A DNA stretch of 64,000 nucleotides. Source: Pedobacter ghigonis (GTDB taxonomy: Bacteria; Bacteroidota; Bacteroidia; Sphingobacteriales; Sphingobacteriaceae). The notes under the pieces were generated by a model. The model was not told the DNA's origin. It saw nothing but the letters and a program-made list of their open reading frames with translations, and ran no database searches. The stretch spans positions 1 through 64,000 of the forward strand of contig NZ_CAESCM010000015.1 of NCBI RefSeq assembly GCF_903166585.1, written 5' to 3'. Position 1 is the first letter of the stretch, and the number at the start of each line of letters is the position of its first letter. This document shows positions 16,301-24,748 of the stretch, piece after piece. Both the position numbers and the translations under genes were made by a program.

Positions 16301-16359
16301 AATGCTGAGATACGAAGCATCTGTTTCATTGGTTGCAGATGCTTCGTACCTCAGCATGA
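16301..16359. repeat. Strong inverted repeat, ATGCTGAG..CGAAGCATCTG
   Basis: The 22-base arms (ATGCTGAGATACGAAGCATC.. and its near-perfect complement) are separated by about 12 bases, and one position is mismatched. It lies between mdh and the protease gene. It could end mdh transcription, although no T-run follows. It is of the 'GTCATGCTGAG' type seen in dispersed copies, see 26779-26853. Confidence 0.8.
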
Positions 16360-16368
16360 CATGTAAAT

Positions 16369-17307
16369 TTATACCAATTTCATTTCAGCCAGTACGCTGT
16401 TCATATTTCTAACGGCATCGGCACTTTTGTTAAATGCTGACTGTTCATCCTCGGTTAGTTTAAAGTCGATAATTTTTTCCCAGCCGCTGCGGCCAACAAT
16501 TACCGGTACACCTAAACAGATATCATCCTGACCGTATTCGCCTTCTAAAGAAACGCAGCAGGTAAACAATTTTTTCTCGTCGCGTAAAATGGCTTCAACC
16601 AAAGCGGCACCGGCTGCACCGGGTGCGTACCAGGCCGAAGTTCCAATCAGGCCTGTTAGGGTTGCACCGCCAACCATTGTATCGGCAGCAACCTTATCTA
16701 AAGTGGCTTTGTCAAGCAAATTGGTTACCGGTAAACTTTGGTAAGTGGCGAGGCGTGTTAATGGAATCATGGTAGTATCGCCATGACCGCCAATTACAAA
16801 GCCTTGTAAATCGTTCGGGTTGCAGTTTAAAGCCTGCGATAAATAAAACTTAAATCGCGAGCTATCTAAGGTGCCACCCATGCCAATGATGCGGTTTTTA
16901 GGCAGACCTAACGATTTCAGGGCTAAATAAGTCATGGTATCCATTGGGTTGCTGATCACAATAATGATCGCCTCCGGAGAGAATTTTAATATATTTTCTG
17001 CAACGCCTTTTACAATACCGGCATTAATGCCAATCAGTTCTTCACGCGTCATACCCGGTTTACGTGGCAAACCAGAGGTAATTACCACCACATCCGAACC
17101 TTCGGTTTTACTGTAATCGCCCGTTACGCCGGTAATTTTGGTATCGTAACCCAAAAGGGTTGCGGTTTGCATCATATCAATGGCTTTACCTTCGGCGAAA
17201 CCTTCTTTAATATCTAATAATACAAGCTCGTTCGCCAGTTCTTTTCGTGCAATGTTATCTGCACAAGTTGCGCCAACTGCGCCTGCTCCTACAACCGTTA
17301 CTTTCAT
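16369..17307 (-). CDS. mdh: Malate dehydrogenase (NAD)
   Basis: The 312-residue enzyme of the LDH-like MDH class interconverts malate and oxaloacetate in the citrate cycle. The Rossmann start is VTVVGAGAVGATCADNIA, and the Asp in LVLLDIKEG indicates NAD preference. The mobile substrate loop GLPRKPGMTREEL has the Arg of malate enzymes, not the Gln of lactate enzymes. The catalytic segment is FVIGGHGDTTMIPL with the active-site His. VISNPMDTMTYLALK is also typical. It is monocistronic, with the 21-bp minisatellite upstream of its promoter region. Confidence 0.96.
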   Translation of the reverse strand: MKVTVVGAGAVGATCADNIARKELANELVLLDIKEGFAEGKAIDMMQTATLLGYDTKITGVTGDYSKTEGSDVVVITSGLPRKPGMTREELIGINAGIVKGVAENILKFSPEAIIIVISNPMDTMTYLALKSLGLPKNRIIGMGGTLDSSRFKFYLSQALNCNPNDLQGFVIGGHGDTTMIPLTRLATYQSLPVTNLLDKATLDKVAADTMVGGATLTGLIGTSAWYAPGAAGAALVEAILRDEKKLFTCCVSLEGEYGQDDICLGVPVIVGRSGWEKIIDFKLTEDEQSAFNKSADAVRNMNSVLAEMKLV

Positions 17308-17747
17308 ATATCTAAAATTTTATGGTTTGCTGTATAAATATCAATCGAAGGTATAAATAAATATAAGGTTTAAAAATGCTTTTGAAAACTTTATAGACTG
17401 ATAAGTGTGCAATCGATACTAAAAGGCTCACAATTGATAGTGACAGGCTAACAATTGATGGTGTCGGGGTAGCAATTGGTAGTGGTGGGTAAGCAATTTA
17501 TAGTAGCAGGCTAACAATTGATGGTGTTGGCTTAGCAATTGGTAGTGGCAGGCTAACAATTGATGATGGAGGGTTAGCAATTGATGGTGGTACGTTAGCA
17601 ATTAATAGCGGTGAGTTCGCGATTGACAGTGGCAGGTTAGCAATCGATACTGGCGGGAGTTGCAACTCATAAAGGATGGGAAACATTGAGCGGTGATCAT
17701 TAAAACTTTATTTCTAATCTGATGGTTATTGATTAAAGCCTATTGTC
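17308..17747. other. 440-base intergenic region containing a 21-bp minisatellite
   Basis: Apart from the tandem repeat (17410-17661) it holds the AT-rich mdh upstream region and about 85 AT-rich bases before the lipocalin gene. No RNA gene is recognised. Confidence 0.7.
17410..17661. repeat. 12-copy, 21-bp tandem repeat (minisatellite)
   Basis: Twelve adjacent units of exactly 21 bases start at 17410, 17431, 17452 and so on to 17641, with consensus close to CAATTGATAGTGGCAGGCTAA. Units differ only by base substitutions, with no insertion or deletion. The first three bases (CAA, once CGA) and the following TT/TC are the most conserved. On the minus strand the unit reads as a 7-residue motif close to SIANLPL, open for about 62 codons (17498-17686) until a stop created in the fifth unit. 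Confidence 0.95.
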
Positions 17748-18203
17748 ATGGAAAATAAACCTATTGCAGACCTCGATTATAAAGCCTTTGCCGGCAAATG
17801 GTATTCCCTGTATTCGATCCCAACTTTGTTGGATAAACATTGGAAACAGACAACCGAAACCTATACTTTGGCCGATAATGACCATTTTGATGTGTATACC
17901 ACTTACCACAAAGCGGGTAAACCTGAAGAAAAATCAATCAGGTCGAAGCTGTTTTTTAATGAAGAGAAACACGATGGCGATATGAAAGCCCAGTTTTTAT
18001 GGCCTTTTAAAATCGGCTACTGGATTATAGAACTGGCCGCCGATTACAGTTACGTGGTAGTGGGGCATCCTGACGAAAAGTACCTCTTTATTATGGCCCG
18101 CGAACCCAAAATGGAGGCTGATTTACTGGTGCATATTATTGAAAGATGCAGGCAGAAAGGTTATGAAGTGAGTAAACTGGTGAGTCAGGAGCATTTTGGC
18201 TAA
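17748..18203 (+). CDS. Lipocalin-family protein (Blc-like), without signal peptide
   Basis: The 151-residue protein has the lipocalin opening FAGKWYSLYSIPTLLDKHW (G-x-W motif). Central strands AQFLWPFKIGYWIIELAADYSYVVVGHPDEKYLFIMAREP match the second and third motifs of bacterial lipocalin Blc. Blc of E. coli is an outer-membrane lipoprotein that binds lysophospholipids. Here no signal peptide or lipobox is visible, so the protein may be cytoplasmic or the anchor has been lost. The gene is followed by a long hairpin and stands alone between the minisatellite and dnaE. Confidence 0.87.
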   Translation: MENKPIADLDYKAFAGKWYSLYSIPTLLDKHWKQTTETYTLADNDHFDVYTTYHKAGKPEEKSIRSKLFFNEEKHDGDMKAQFLWPFKIGYWIIELAADYSYVVVGHPDEKYLFIMAREPKMEADLLVHIIERCRQKGYEVSKLVSQEHFG

Positions 18204-18234
18204 ACCTATAAGGTTTTTAAAACCTTATAGGTTT
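18202..18234. terminator. Hairpin after the lipocalin gene (AGGTTTTTAAAACCT family)
   Basis: The arms AAACCTATAAGGTTTT and AAAACCTTATAGGTTT are perfect complements separated by one base. It overlaps the lipocalin stop. There is only a short T-run. Its core matches the hairpins at 24625-24649 and 24667-24699. Confidence 0.7.
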
Positions 18235-18298
18235 ATTGAAAGGTTTGCTCGTCATTTTTTGTTGATAATTTGCTGACAACTTCAACCCTCAAAATCCT

Positions 18299-18306
18299 TA
18301 TTTTTG
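18299..18306 (+). promoter_or_regulatory. Candidate -7 element, TATTTTTG, for dnaE
   Basis: Exact match to TAnnTTTG, 45 bases before the dnaE ATG. A TTTG lies upstream at 18269-18272, but with 26 bases between, a longer gap than usual. Confidence 0.5.
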
Positions 18307-18351
18307 AAGAACCGTTATTATTCCTAAACGGCTAATTCTTTACCGCACTAT

Positions 18352-21300
18352 ATGTATTTAATTTTTGATACCGAAACCACTGGTTTGCCACGTAATTACA
18401 ATGCACCCATTACCGATACGGATAACTGGCCACGTTGTATTCAGATTGCCTGGCAGCTGCACGATGAGATGGGGAGATTGGTTGAACATCAGGATTATCT
18501 GGTTAAACCAGAGGGGTTTAATATTCCGTACGATGCAGAAAGAATCCACGGTATTTCTACTGAGTTGGCTGCAGAGCAGGGTATTGGCTTTGACGAAATG
18601 CTGGCGAAGTTTAACGAGGTACTAAACAAAGCCAAATTTATAGTAGGCCAAAACGTGGGCTTCGATGTAAACATTATGGGCTGCGAGTTTCACCGTTTTG
18701 GTGTAGCCAACCGCATGGCCGAAATGCCGGTGTTAGATACCTGTACCGAAGTTACCGCACAGCTTTTACAATTGCCCGGAGGTAGAGGGGGTAGGTTTAA
18801 GCTGCCAACCCTAACCGAGCTGCACTCTTATTTATTTGGCGTTCCCTTTAGTGAAGCACACAATGCTACTGCCGACGTTGAGGCCACCACGCGCTGTTTC
18901 CTGGAGCTGGTAAAAAGAGAGGTTTTTAAAAAAGAAGAATTACAGGTTGATGTTGAGTACTTTTCGCGTTTCAGGGAAGTAAATCCTGGCTTAATTGAAG
19001 GTGTTGGTTTAACACACATCAATTTAAAAGCTGCATCTGACGAAATCCGCAAACGCATTCAAAAAGCTGAAGGTGGCGGTATTTCTAAACAAGAGCTCGC
19101 CGGTAACCGGCAGGAGCTTGCCGCTGCAACTTTTGTGCATTTACACAACCATACGCAATTTTCAGTATTGCAAAGTACCATTAGTGTTTCCGATTTGGTA
19201 AAAGCTGCTGCTGCGCAAAAAATGCCTGCTGTAGCCATGACCGATCATGCGAATATGATGGGGGCTTTTCACTTTGTAAACAACGTACTTAACCACAATA
19301 AAGCTGCCGAAGCCAAAAATGCTGCGGCAATAGAAGCCGGCGAACGCCCTACAGAGGTGGTAATGACACCCATTGTGGGCGTAGAGTTTTTTGTTTGTAA
19401 CAATCATTTAGATCGTACTGCAAAAGACAATGGCTACCAGATGGTATTGCTGGCGAAGAATAAAAAAGGCTACCACAACCTGGCCAAAATGTCGTCTATA
19501 GCCTACACCAAAGGGTTTTATTATGTGCCCCGTATCGACAGGCAGGTTATTGAACAATACAAGGATGATATTATTGTATTATCGGGTAACCTGGGCGGAG
19601 AGATTTCGAACAAAATCCTGAACATGGGCGAAAGCCAGGCCGAAGAAGCACTGATTTGGTGGAAGGGAATGTTTGGCGACGATTTCTATCTGGAGGTAAT
19701 GCGCCACAACCAGGAAGATGAAGACCGGGTAAACGAAACGCTGGTGGCCCTGGCCCGTAAACATGCGGTTAAGCTGGTAGCCACTAACAATACTTATTAC
19801 GTAAATAAAAAAGATGCCAATGCGCACGATATTTTACTCTGTGTAAAAGATGGCGAAAAGCAGGCAACGCCGATAGGCCGTGGTCGCGGGTACCGTTATG
19901 GTTTACCCAATCAGGAATATTACTTCAAGTCGGCCGATGAAATGAAAGCGCTTTTCACCGATTTACCGGAAGCAATTTTAAACATTAAAGAGATTATCGA
20001 TAAAATCGAGATCTACAAGCTTGCCCGCGAAGTACTCTTACCTAAATTCGATATTTCGGAAGAGTTTTTAGTAGCCGAAGATGAAACGGATGGCGGAAAA
20101 AGGGGCGAGAACAAATACCTGAGACATTTAACCTACGAAGGTGCCAAACGCCGTTACGGAACCTTAACCGATGATGTAACCGAACGTTTGGATTTTGAGC
20201 TGGCCACCATCGAAAAAACCGGTTATCCGGGTTACTTTTTGATTGTACAGGATTTTATTGCCGAAGCACGTAACCTCGATGTATCAGTTGGTCCGGGCAG
20301 GGGATCGGCAGCTGGTTCTGCCGTAGCATATTGTTTGGGTATCACCAATATCGATCCGATTAAATACGATCTCCTTTTTGAGCGTTTCTTAAATCCCGAT
20401 CGTGTATCCATGCCCGATATCGATATCGATTTTGATGATGAGGGCCGTGGCCGTGTAATGGATTATGTAATTAATAAATACGGTGCCAACCAGGTAGCGC
20501 AGATTATTACTTACGGTACTATGGCTGCCAAATCATCAATCCGCGATACGGCACGTGTATTGGATTTACCTTTGTTTGAGGCCGATAAAATTGCCAAGCT
20601 GATTCCGAACATGAAGCTGGCCAAAATCTTTACCCTCGACGAAAAGAGTTTAAAAGATGCTTTACGTCCTGATGAGTACGAAAAGGTAGTAGAGCTTAAA
20701 AACCTGGGCAGCCTGAAAGATTTAAGTGCCGAAACCATTCAGCAGGCACAGGTTTTAGAAGGATCGTTGCGGAACACGGGTATTCACGCCTGTGGGGTAA
20801 TTATTACACCGAGCGATATTACCAATTTCGTTCCCGTTTCGGTTGCTAAAGATTCTGATTTATATGTTACCCAGTTCGATAACTCGGTTGTAGAGAGCGC
20901 CGGGTTATTAAAAATGGACTTCCTGGGGTTAAAAACATTAACCCTGATAAAAGATACGGTTAAACTGGTTAAGAAAAGACACCAGATTGATCTCAATCCC
21001 GATAATTTCCCGATTGATGATGTAATGACATACGAGCTTTTCCAGCGTGGCGAAACCATTGGTATTTTCCAGTACGAGAGTCCGGGTATGCAGAAGTACA
21101 TGAAGGAACTTAAGCCTACGGTGTTCGACGATTTAATTGCCATGAACGCTTTATACCGCCCGGGACCAATGGAGTACATTCCGAGTTTCGTTCGCCGTAA
21201 AAATGGTGAGGAAGAAATTAAATACGATTTAGATGCCTGTGAGGAATATTTAAAGGAAACTTACGGAATTACTGTTTACCAGGAGCAGGTAATGCTTTTA

Positions 21301-22785
21301 TCGCAAAAGCTGGCTGGCTTTACCAAAGGTGAGGCCGACGTTTTGCGTAAGGCGATGGGTAAGAAACAGAAAGAAGTACTCGATAAAATGAAACCTAAGT
21401 TTGTAAAACAAGCTTCGGAAAAAGGCCACGATGCCACCGTTTTAGAGAAAATCTGGAAAGACTGGGAGGCGTTTGCATCCTACGCTTTTAACAAATCGCA
21501 CTCTACCTGTTACGCCTGGATTGCTTATCAAACTGCTTATTTAAAGGCGCATTATCCGGCAGAGTATATGGCTGCGGTACTGTCCAATAACATGAGCGAT
21601 ATTAAACAGGTGGCTTTCTTTATGGAAGAATGTCGCCAGATGAGTGTTACCGTATTGGGACCTGATGTGAACGAATCTGACCTTAAATTCTCGGTAAATG
21701 CCAAAGGCGAAGTGCGTTTCGGTATGTCGGCGGTAAAAGGAGTAGGAGAAAAAGCGGTAGAAAGTATCATTGAAGAGCGGTCGGCAAACGGACCCTATGC
21801 CAGTGTGTACGATTTTGCCAAACGCTCCAATACCCGTATTGTAAATAAAAAAGCTTACGAGAGTTTTGTGTATAGCGGTGCTTTCGATGCTTTTGGCGGG
21901 CATAGGGCGCAGTATTTTTATATTGGGCCGCACGATAAAATGAACGGCATCGAGAAGATCATCAAGTTCGCCAACGATTTTCAGAACAATGAGAGTACTT
22001 CGCAGGCCTCTTTATTTGGTGGTTCGAAGGCCGATCTGATTTTAGAACCTTCGTTACCCGTTTCGCCTGAATGGGCATTGATGGACAGGCTGAAGTATGA
22101 AAAAGATGCCATCGGGATTTTCCTTTCAGGGCACCCGCTGGATAATTATAAGTTAGAACTCGATAAATTCTGTACCCATAACGTTAAGCAGTTAAGTATT
22201 ATTAACAAGGTGCGTATGGGCGATAGCAATGAAGAGGTGCTGGCCGAATTTGATAAACTGAAAAACCGCGAGCTTTGTGTGGGTGGTTTAGTGGTAACGG
22301 CATCTCAACGCATTACTAAAACCGGTAAACCCTTTGGTACCTTCGTTTTCGAAGATTACGACGATGCTTCAGAAATGGCGCTGTTTGGCGAAGATTTCCT
22401 AAAGTTTAAATCGTTTTTAACCGAAGGGTACTTTTTGCAGATCAGGGGTAGGGTAGGCGAACGTTTCGGCAAGGCCGGCGATTGGGAATTTAAGATTACC
22501 TCGATTAATTTAATGTCGGAACTGCGGGATAAACTGGCCAAAAGTTTAACCATACAAGTACCGATTGAGCGGGTAAACGATCAGCTGATGCGCGAAATTG
22601 AAGCGATACTAGCAGACAATAAGGCAAACTCTGAGCAGCAAAACTGCCAACTTAACTTTGCCGTTTTTGATAGCGAAAAACAGATTATGTTAGATCTTAG
22701 CTCAAAAAGTCTTAAAATAAACCCGAACAACAAGTTCCTGGAACAATTACTGGGCTTAAATGTTGTTAATTACAAGTTAAACTAG
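18352..22785 (+). CDS. dnaE: DNA polymerase III alpha subunit with N-terminal proofreading exonuclease
   Basis: The 1477-residue replicative polymerase is about 300 residues longer than E. coli DnaE. Residues 1 to about 190 form a DEDDh 3'-5' exonuclease like DnaQ: LIFDTETTGLP, GQNVGFDVNIMG and HNATADVEATTRCF. The PHP domain starts near residue 261 (FVHLHNHTQFSVL, MTDHANMMGAF, GVEFFV) and keeps its metal-binding His residues. The polymerase core includes GPGRGSAAGSAVAY and PDIDIDFDDEGRGRV, with catalytic Asp at about 691 and 693. Near the C-terminus are the (HhH)2 helices and an OB fold (ELCVGGLVVTASQRITKTGK). It replicates the chromosome, probably with built-in proofreading. Similar fusions occur in relatives. 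dnaN lies in the same window at 59.5 kb. Confidence 0.97.
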   Translation: MYLIFDTETTGLPRNYNAPITDTDNWPRCIQIAWQLHDEMGRLVEHQDYLVKPEGFNIPYDAERIHGISTELAAEQGIGFDEMLAKFNEVLNKAKFIVGQNVGFDVNIMGCEFHRFGVANRMAEMPVLDTCTEVTAQLLQLPGGRGGRFKLPTLTELHSYLFGVPFSEAHNATADVEATTRCFLELVKREVFKKEELQVDVEYFSRFREVNPGLIEGVGLTHINLKAASDEIRKRIQKAEGGGISKQELAGNRQELAAATFVHLHNHTQFSVLQSTISVSDLVKAAAAQKMPAVAMTDHANMMGAFHFVNNVLNHNKAAEAKNAAAIEAGERPTEVVMTPIVGVEFFVCNNHLDRTAKDNGYQMVLLAKNKKGYHNLAKMSSIAYTKGFYYVPRIDRQVIEQYKDDIIVLSGNLGGEISNKILNMGESQAEEALIWWKGMFGDDFYLEVMRHNQEDEDRVNETLVALARKHAVKLVATNNTYYVNKKDANAHDILLCVKDGEKQATPIGRGRGYRYGLPNQEYYFKSADEMKALFTDLPEAILNIKEIIDKIEIYKLAREVLLPKFDISEEFLVAEDETDGGKRGENKYLRHLTYEGAKRRYGTLTDDVTERLDFELATIEKTGYPGYFLIVQDFIAEARNLDVSVGPGRGSAAGSAVAYCLGITNIDPIKYDLLFERFLNPDRVSMPDIDIDFDDEGRGRVMDYVINKYGANQVAQIITYGTMAAKSSIRDTARVLDLPLFEADKIAKLIPNMKLAKIFTLDEKSLKDALRPDEYEKVVELKNLGSLKDLSAETIQQAQVLEGSLRNTGIHACGVIITPSDITNFVPVSVAKDSDLYVTQFDNSVVESAGLLKMDFLGLKTLTLIKDTVKLVKKRHQIDLNPDNFPIDDVMTYELFQRGETIGIFQYESPGMQKYMKELKPTVFDDLIAMNALYRPGPMEYIPSFVRRKNGEEEIKYDLDACEEYLKETYGITVYQEQVMLLSQKLAGFTKGEADVLRKAMGKKQKEVLDKMKPKFVKQASEKGHDATVLEKIWKDWEAFASYAFNKSHSTCYAWIAYQTAYLKAHYPAEYMAAVLSNNMSDIKQVAFFMEECRQMSVTVLGPDVNESDLKFSVNAKGEVRFGMSAVKGVGEKAVESIIEERSANGPYASVYDFAKRSNTRIVNKKAYESFVYSGAFDAFGGHRAQYFYIGPHDKMNGIEKIIKFANDFQNNESTSQASLFGGSKADLILEPSLPVSPEWALMDRLKYEKDAIGIFLSGHPLDNYKLELDKFCTHNVKQLSIINKVRMGDSNEEVLAEFDKLKNRELCVGGLVVTASQRITKTGKPFGTFVFEDYDDASEMALFGEDFLKFKSFLTEGYFLQIRGRVGERFGKAGDWEFKITSINLMSELRDKLAKSLTIQVPIERVNDQLMREIEAILADNKANSEQQNCQLNFAVFDSEKQIMLDLSSKSLKINPNNKFLEQLLGLNVVNYKLN

Positions 22786-22860
22786 CGTTTAGCGTTTAGC
22801 GCTCAGCGTTTAGGCTTATCAAACGCTATGCGCTCTGCGAAGCCCGCTTTGCGCTTTTAC
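22786..22860. repeat. Short GCGTTTAGC-type low-complexity repeat
   Basis: Just after dnaE, GCGTTTA is repeated three to four times (AGCGTTTAGCGTTTAGCGCTC), followed by inverse words (AAACGCTATGCGC). It may form a weak hairpin. No gene is present here. Confidence 0.6.
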
Positions 22861-22888
22861 CAAAATAATGTCAAATTGGCATTACAGA

Positions 22889-22921
22889 ATTGGTGGCATT
22901 ACAATTGAATACATATATTTG
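22889..22921 (+). promoter_or_regulatory. Candidate promoter of trxA
   Basis: The -33 word ATTG (22889-22892, one change from TTTG) and the exact -7 element TATATTTG (22914-22921) are 21 bases apart, close to the Bacteroidota norm. The trxA ATG lies 18 bases downstream. Confidence 0.65.
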
Positions 22922-22939
22922 AACATAAAAAAAATAATT

Positions 22940-23260
22940 ATGGCATTAGAAATCACAGATGCAAACTTCGAGGAGCTTGTATTAAAATCAGATAAACCCG
23001 TATTAGTAGATTTTTGGGCAGAATGGTGTGGCCCTTGTCGCATGGTTGGTCCAGTAGTAGAAGAGATCGCTAAAGAATATGATGGTAAAGCGGTAGTTGG
23101 AAAAGTAAACGTTGATAACAACCCTCAAATTTCAATGCAGTTTGGTATCCGTAACATTCCTGCTTTATTATACTTTAAAGGTGGCGAAGTGGTAGACAAA
23201 CAAGTTGGTGCTGTTCCAAAATCAGTATTAGCCGAAAAATTAAACAAGCAACTGGCTTAG
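22940..23260 (+). CDS. trxA: Thioredoxin
   Basis: From the ATG at 22940 the protein has 106 residues, the usual thioredoxin size. The longer frame upstream crosses the promoter and is rejected. The domain includes VLVDFWAEWCGPCRMVGPVVEEIA with the redox Cys pair WCGPC, the conserved Asp in VNVDNNPQ, and the cis-Pro in IRNIPALLYFKGG. It reduces cytoplasmic disulfides and receives electrons from thioredoxin reductase. It is monocistronic, with its own promoter and terminator. Confidence 0.97.
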   Translation: MALEITDANFEELVLKSDKPVLVDFWAEWCGPCRMVGPVVEEIAKEYDGKAVVGKVNVDNNPQISMQFGIRNIPALLYFKGGEVVDKQVGAVPKSVLAEKLNKQLA

Positions 23261-23310
23261 TTTAAGCTAAAACAGAAATAACAGAGCCTCCGGGCTTGTA
23301 ACATATTTAA

Positions 23311-23344
23311 AACCCAGATCCAATTAATGGATTTGGGTTTTTTT
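23311..23344 (+). terminator. Rho-independent terminator of trxA
   Basis: The stem AACCCAGATCC / GGATTTGGGTT (with one mismatch) has a 7-base loop and is followed by seven T. Confidence 0.85.
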
Positions 23345-23386
23345 ATCCAGACTTATTTTTGTTTCTTTAATAAAAAACTAACAGTC

Positions 23387-24601
23387 ATGTCTATTAATTT
23401 AATAAATAACAAAACTTTAGGTGTTATATTAACCGGTTTAGCACTAAACTGTATAAATATGGCCTGCGTTTCGGCACAAAATCCGGTTGAAACCAATTCA
23501 CCTTCGGCTGATTATAAGCCAGCCTTTGCAGGGCAAACCAGAATTGCTGGTGTAAAAACCAAAACGGCCCTGGATGTTTCGGTTATCAACGAAAAATTAG
23601 AAAACCCATGGGCTATATCGGTGCTTCCGGATGGCAGGTTTTTAATTACCCAAAAGCAGGGTACCATGGTTATTTTAAATGCCGATGGAAAATTAAGCAA
23701 GAAGATTACCGGCTTGCCAAAAGTAGATCCATCTGGCCAGGGTGGTTTGCTCGATGTAACTTTAGATCCGAATTTCGCCAAAAACAGGATGGTTTACTGG
23801 GCTTATTCAGAACCACAGGATAAAGGTGTTTTACTCGCAATTGCTAAGGGTAAATTGGCTGCAGGTGAAACTGCAATAGAAAACCAAACGATTATTTACC
23901 GTGCTACCCCAGCGTATAACGGTAAACTGCAATACGGATCGCGTATTGTTTTTGACAAAAACGGCAATTTATTTGTGAGTACAGGAGAGCGTTCAGGAAG
24001 CGATATCCGTATGCAGGCGCAGTATTTAAATTCTTCGCTGGGTAAAATTTTACACCTTACTACCGATGGTAAGGCTGTTGCCAACGGTCCATTTGCAGGT
24101 AAGGCCGATGCCCGCCCCGAAATTTATGCACTTGGCTTGCGTAATCCTGATGGTTTGGCGATTAATCCGCAAACCGGCGATTTATGGGAAGCAGAATTTG
24201 GCCCGAAAGGTGGCGATGAAGTCAATATCATTAAACCCGGTAAAAATTATGGCTGGCCAGTTATTACTTACGGAACAGAATACAGCGGTAAGCAGGTTGG
24301 AGATGGCATTCAGCAGAAAGAAGGCATGGAACAACCGGTGTACTACTGGAATCCGAGTATTTCGCCGGGTTGTATTGCTTTTTACAACAGCAACAGCATA
24401 GCCGAGTGGAAAGGCAATTTATTTGTGGGTGGCCTCGGTGGCTCGCACATTATCCGTTTGGTAATTAAAAATGATAAAATTGTTGGCGAAGAGCGGTTAC
24501 TGGAAGGTAAAGGCGAACGTTTTAGGGATATGGTAGAAAAAGATGGCGCACTTTATTCGGTAACCGATAACGGGCATTTATATCGCATCGCGAAGAAATA
24601 A
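23387..24601 (+). CDS. PQQ-dependent soluble aldose sugar dehydrogenase-like protein
   Basis: The protein has 404 residues from the ATG at 23387; an earlier start inside the trxA terminator is rejected. A signal peptide precedes NPVETN (cleavage probably after VSA). The six-bladed propeller includes ENPWAISVLPDGRFLITQKQG, GGLLDVTLDPNF, IVFDKNGNLFVSTGERSG, ALGLRNPDGLAINPQTGDLWEAEFGPKGGDEVN and GKNYGWPVITYG. These are motifs of the YliI/Asd group that oxidises aldoses with PQQ and calcium. It would act in the periplasm. PQQ synthesis genes are not seen in the window, so cofactor supply is unknown. Confidence 0.92.
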   Translation: MSINLINNKTLGVILTGLALNCINMACVSAQNPVETNSPSADYKPAFAGQTRIAGVKTKTALDVSVINEKLENPWAISVLPDGRFLITQKQGTMVILNADGKLSKKITGLPKVDPSGQGGLLDVTLDPNFAKNRMVYWAYSEPQDKGVLLAIAKGKLAAGETAIENQTIIYRATPAYNGKLQYGSRIVFDKNGNLFVSTGERSGSDIRMQAQYLNSSLGKILHLTTDGKAVANGPFAGKADARPEIYALGLRNPDGLAINPQTGDLWEAEFGPKGGDEVNIIKPGKNYGWPVITYGTEYSGKQVGDGIQQKEGMEQPVYYWNPSISPGCIAFYNSNSIAEWKGNLFVGGLGGSHIIRLVIKNDKIVGEERLLEGKGERFRDMVEKDGALYSVTDNGHLYRIAKK

Positions 24602-24624
24602 ACTGAAATTGTTTTTCAATACAG

Positions 24625-24659
24625 CCCCGCAGGTTTAAAACCTGCGGGGTATTTTTTTT
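24625..24659 (+). terminator. Rho-independent terminator of the sugar dehydrogenase gene
   Basis: The stem CCCCGCAGGTTT / AAACCTGCGGGG is followed by eight T. It has the AGGTTTAAAACCT core shared with the neighbouring hairpins. Confidence 0.9.
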
Positions 24660-24666
24660 CTTAGGG

Positions 24667-24699
24667 AAACCTCACAGGTTTTTAAAACCTGTGAGGTTT
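24667..24699. repeat. Second hairpin of the AGGTTTTTAAAACCT family
   Basis: Arms AAACCTCACAGGTTTT and AAAACCTGTGAGGTTT pair perfectly. It lies 8 bases after the previous terminator and has no T-run, so it looks like a dispersed hairpin element. Confidence 0.75.
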
Positions 24700-24736
24700 G
24701 GTAAGGTAGTGCAACCCTTTTTTATAAATCTTTTAT

Positions 24737-24744
24737 TAGCTTTA
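24737..24744 (+). promoter_or_regulatory. Candidate -7 element, TAGCTTTA, for the DUF58 gene
   Basis: It matches TAnnTTTG in all but the last base and ends 4 bases before the ATG. Transcription would therefore start at or next to the start codon. Confidence 0.45.
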
Positions 24745-24748
24745 CGCT

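Noticed and set aside
17410..17661. CRISPR array
   Set aside because: 21-bp units are adjacent with no spacers.
17498..17686. A 62-codon minus-strand frame through the 21-bp minisatellite as a real gene
   Set aside because: The frame is open only because the unit is 21 bases long. The fifth unit carries a stop, no ribosome site or signal is visible, and the repeat goes on for four more units beyond the stop.
23327..23386. Upstream start of the sugar dehydrogenase
   Set aside because: It lies inside the trxA terminator. The ATG at 23387 gives a normal signal peptide.
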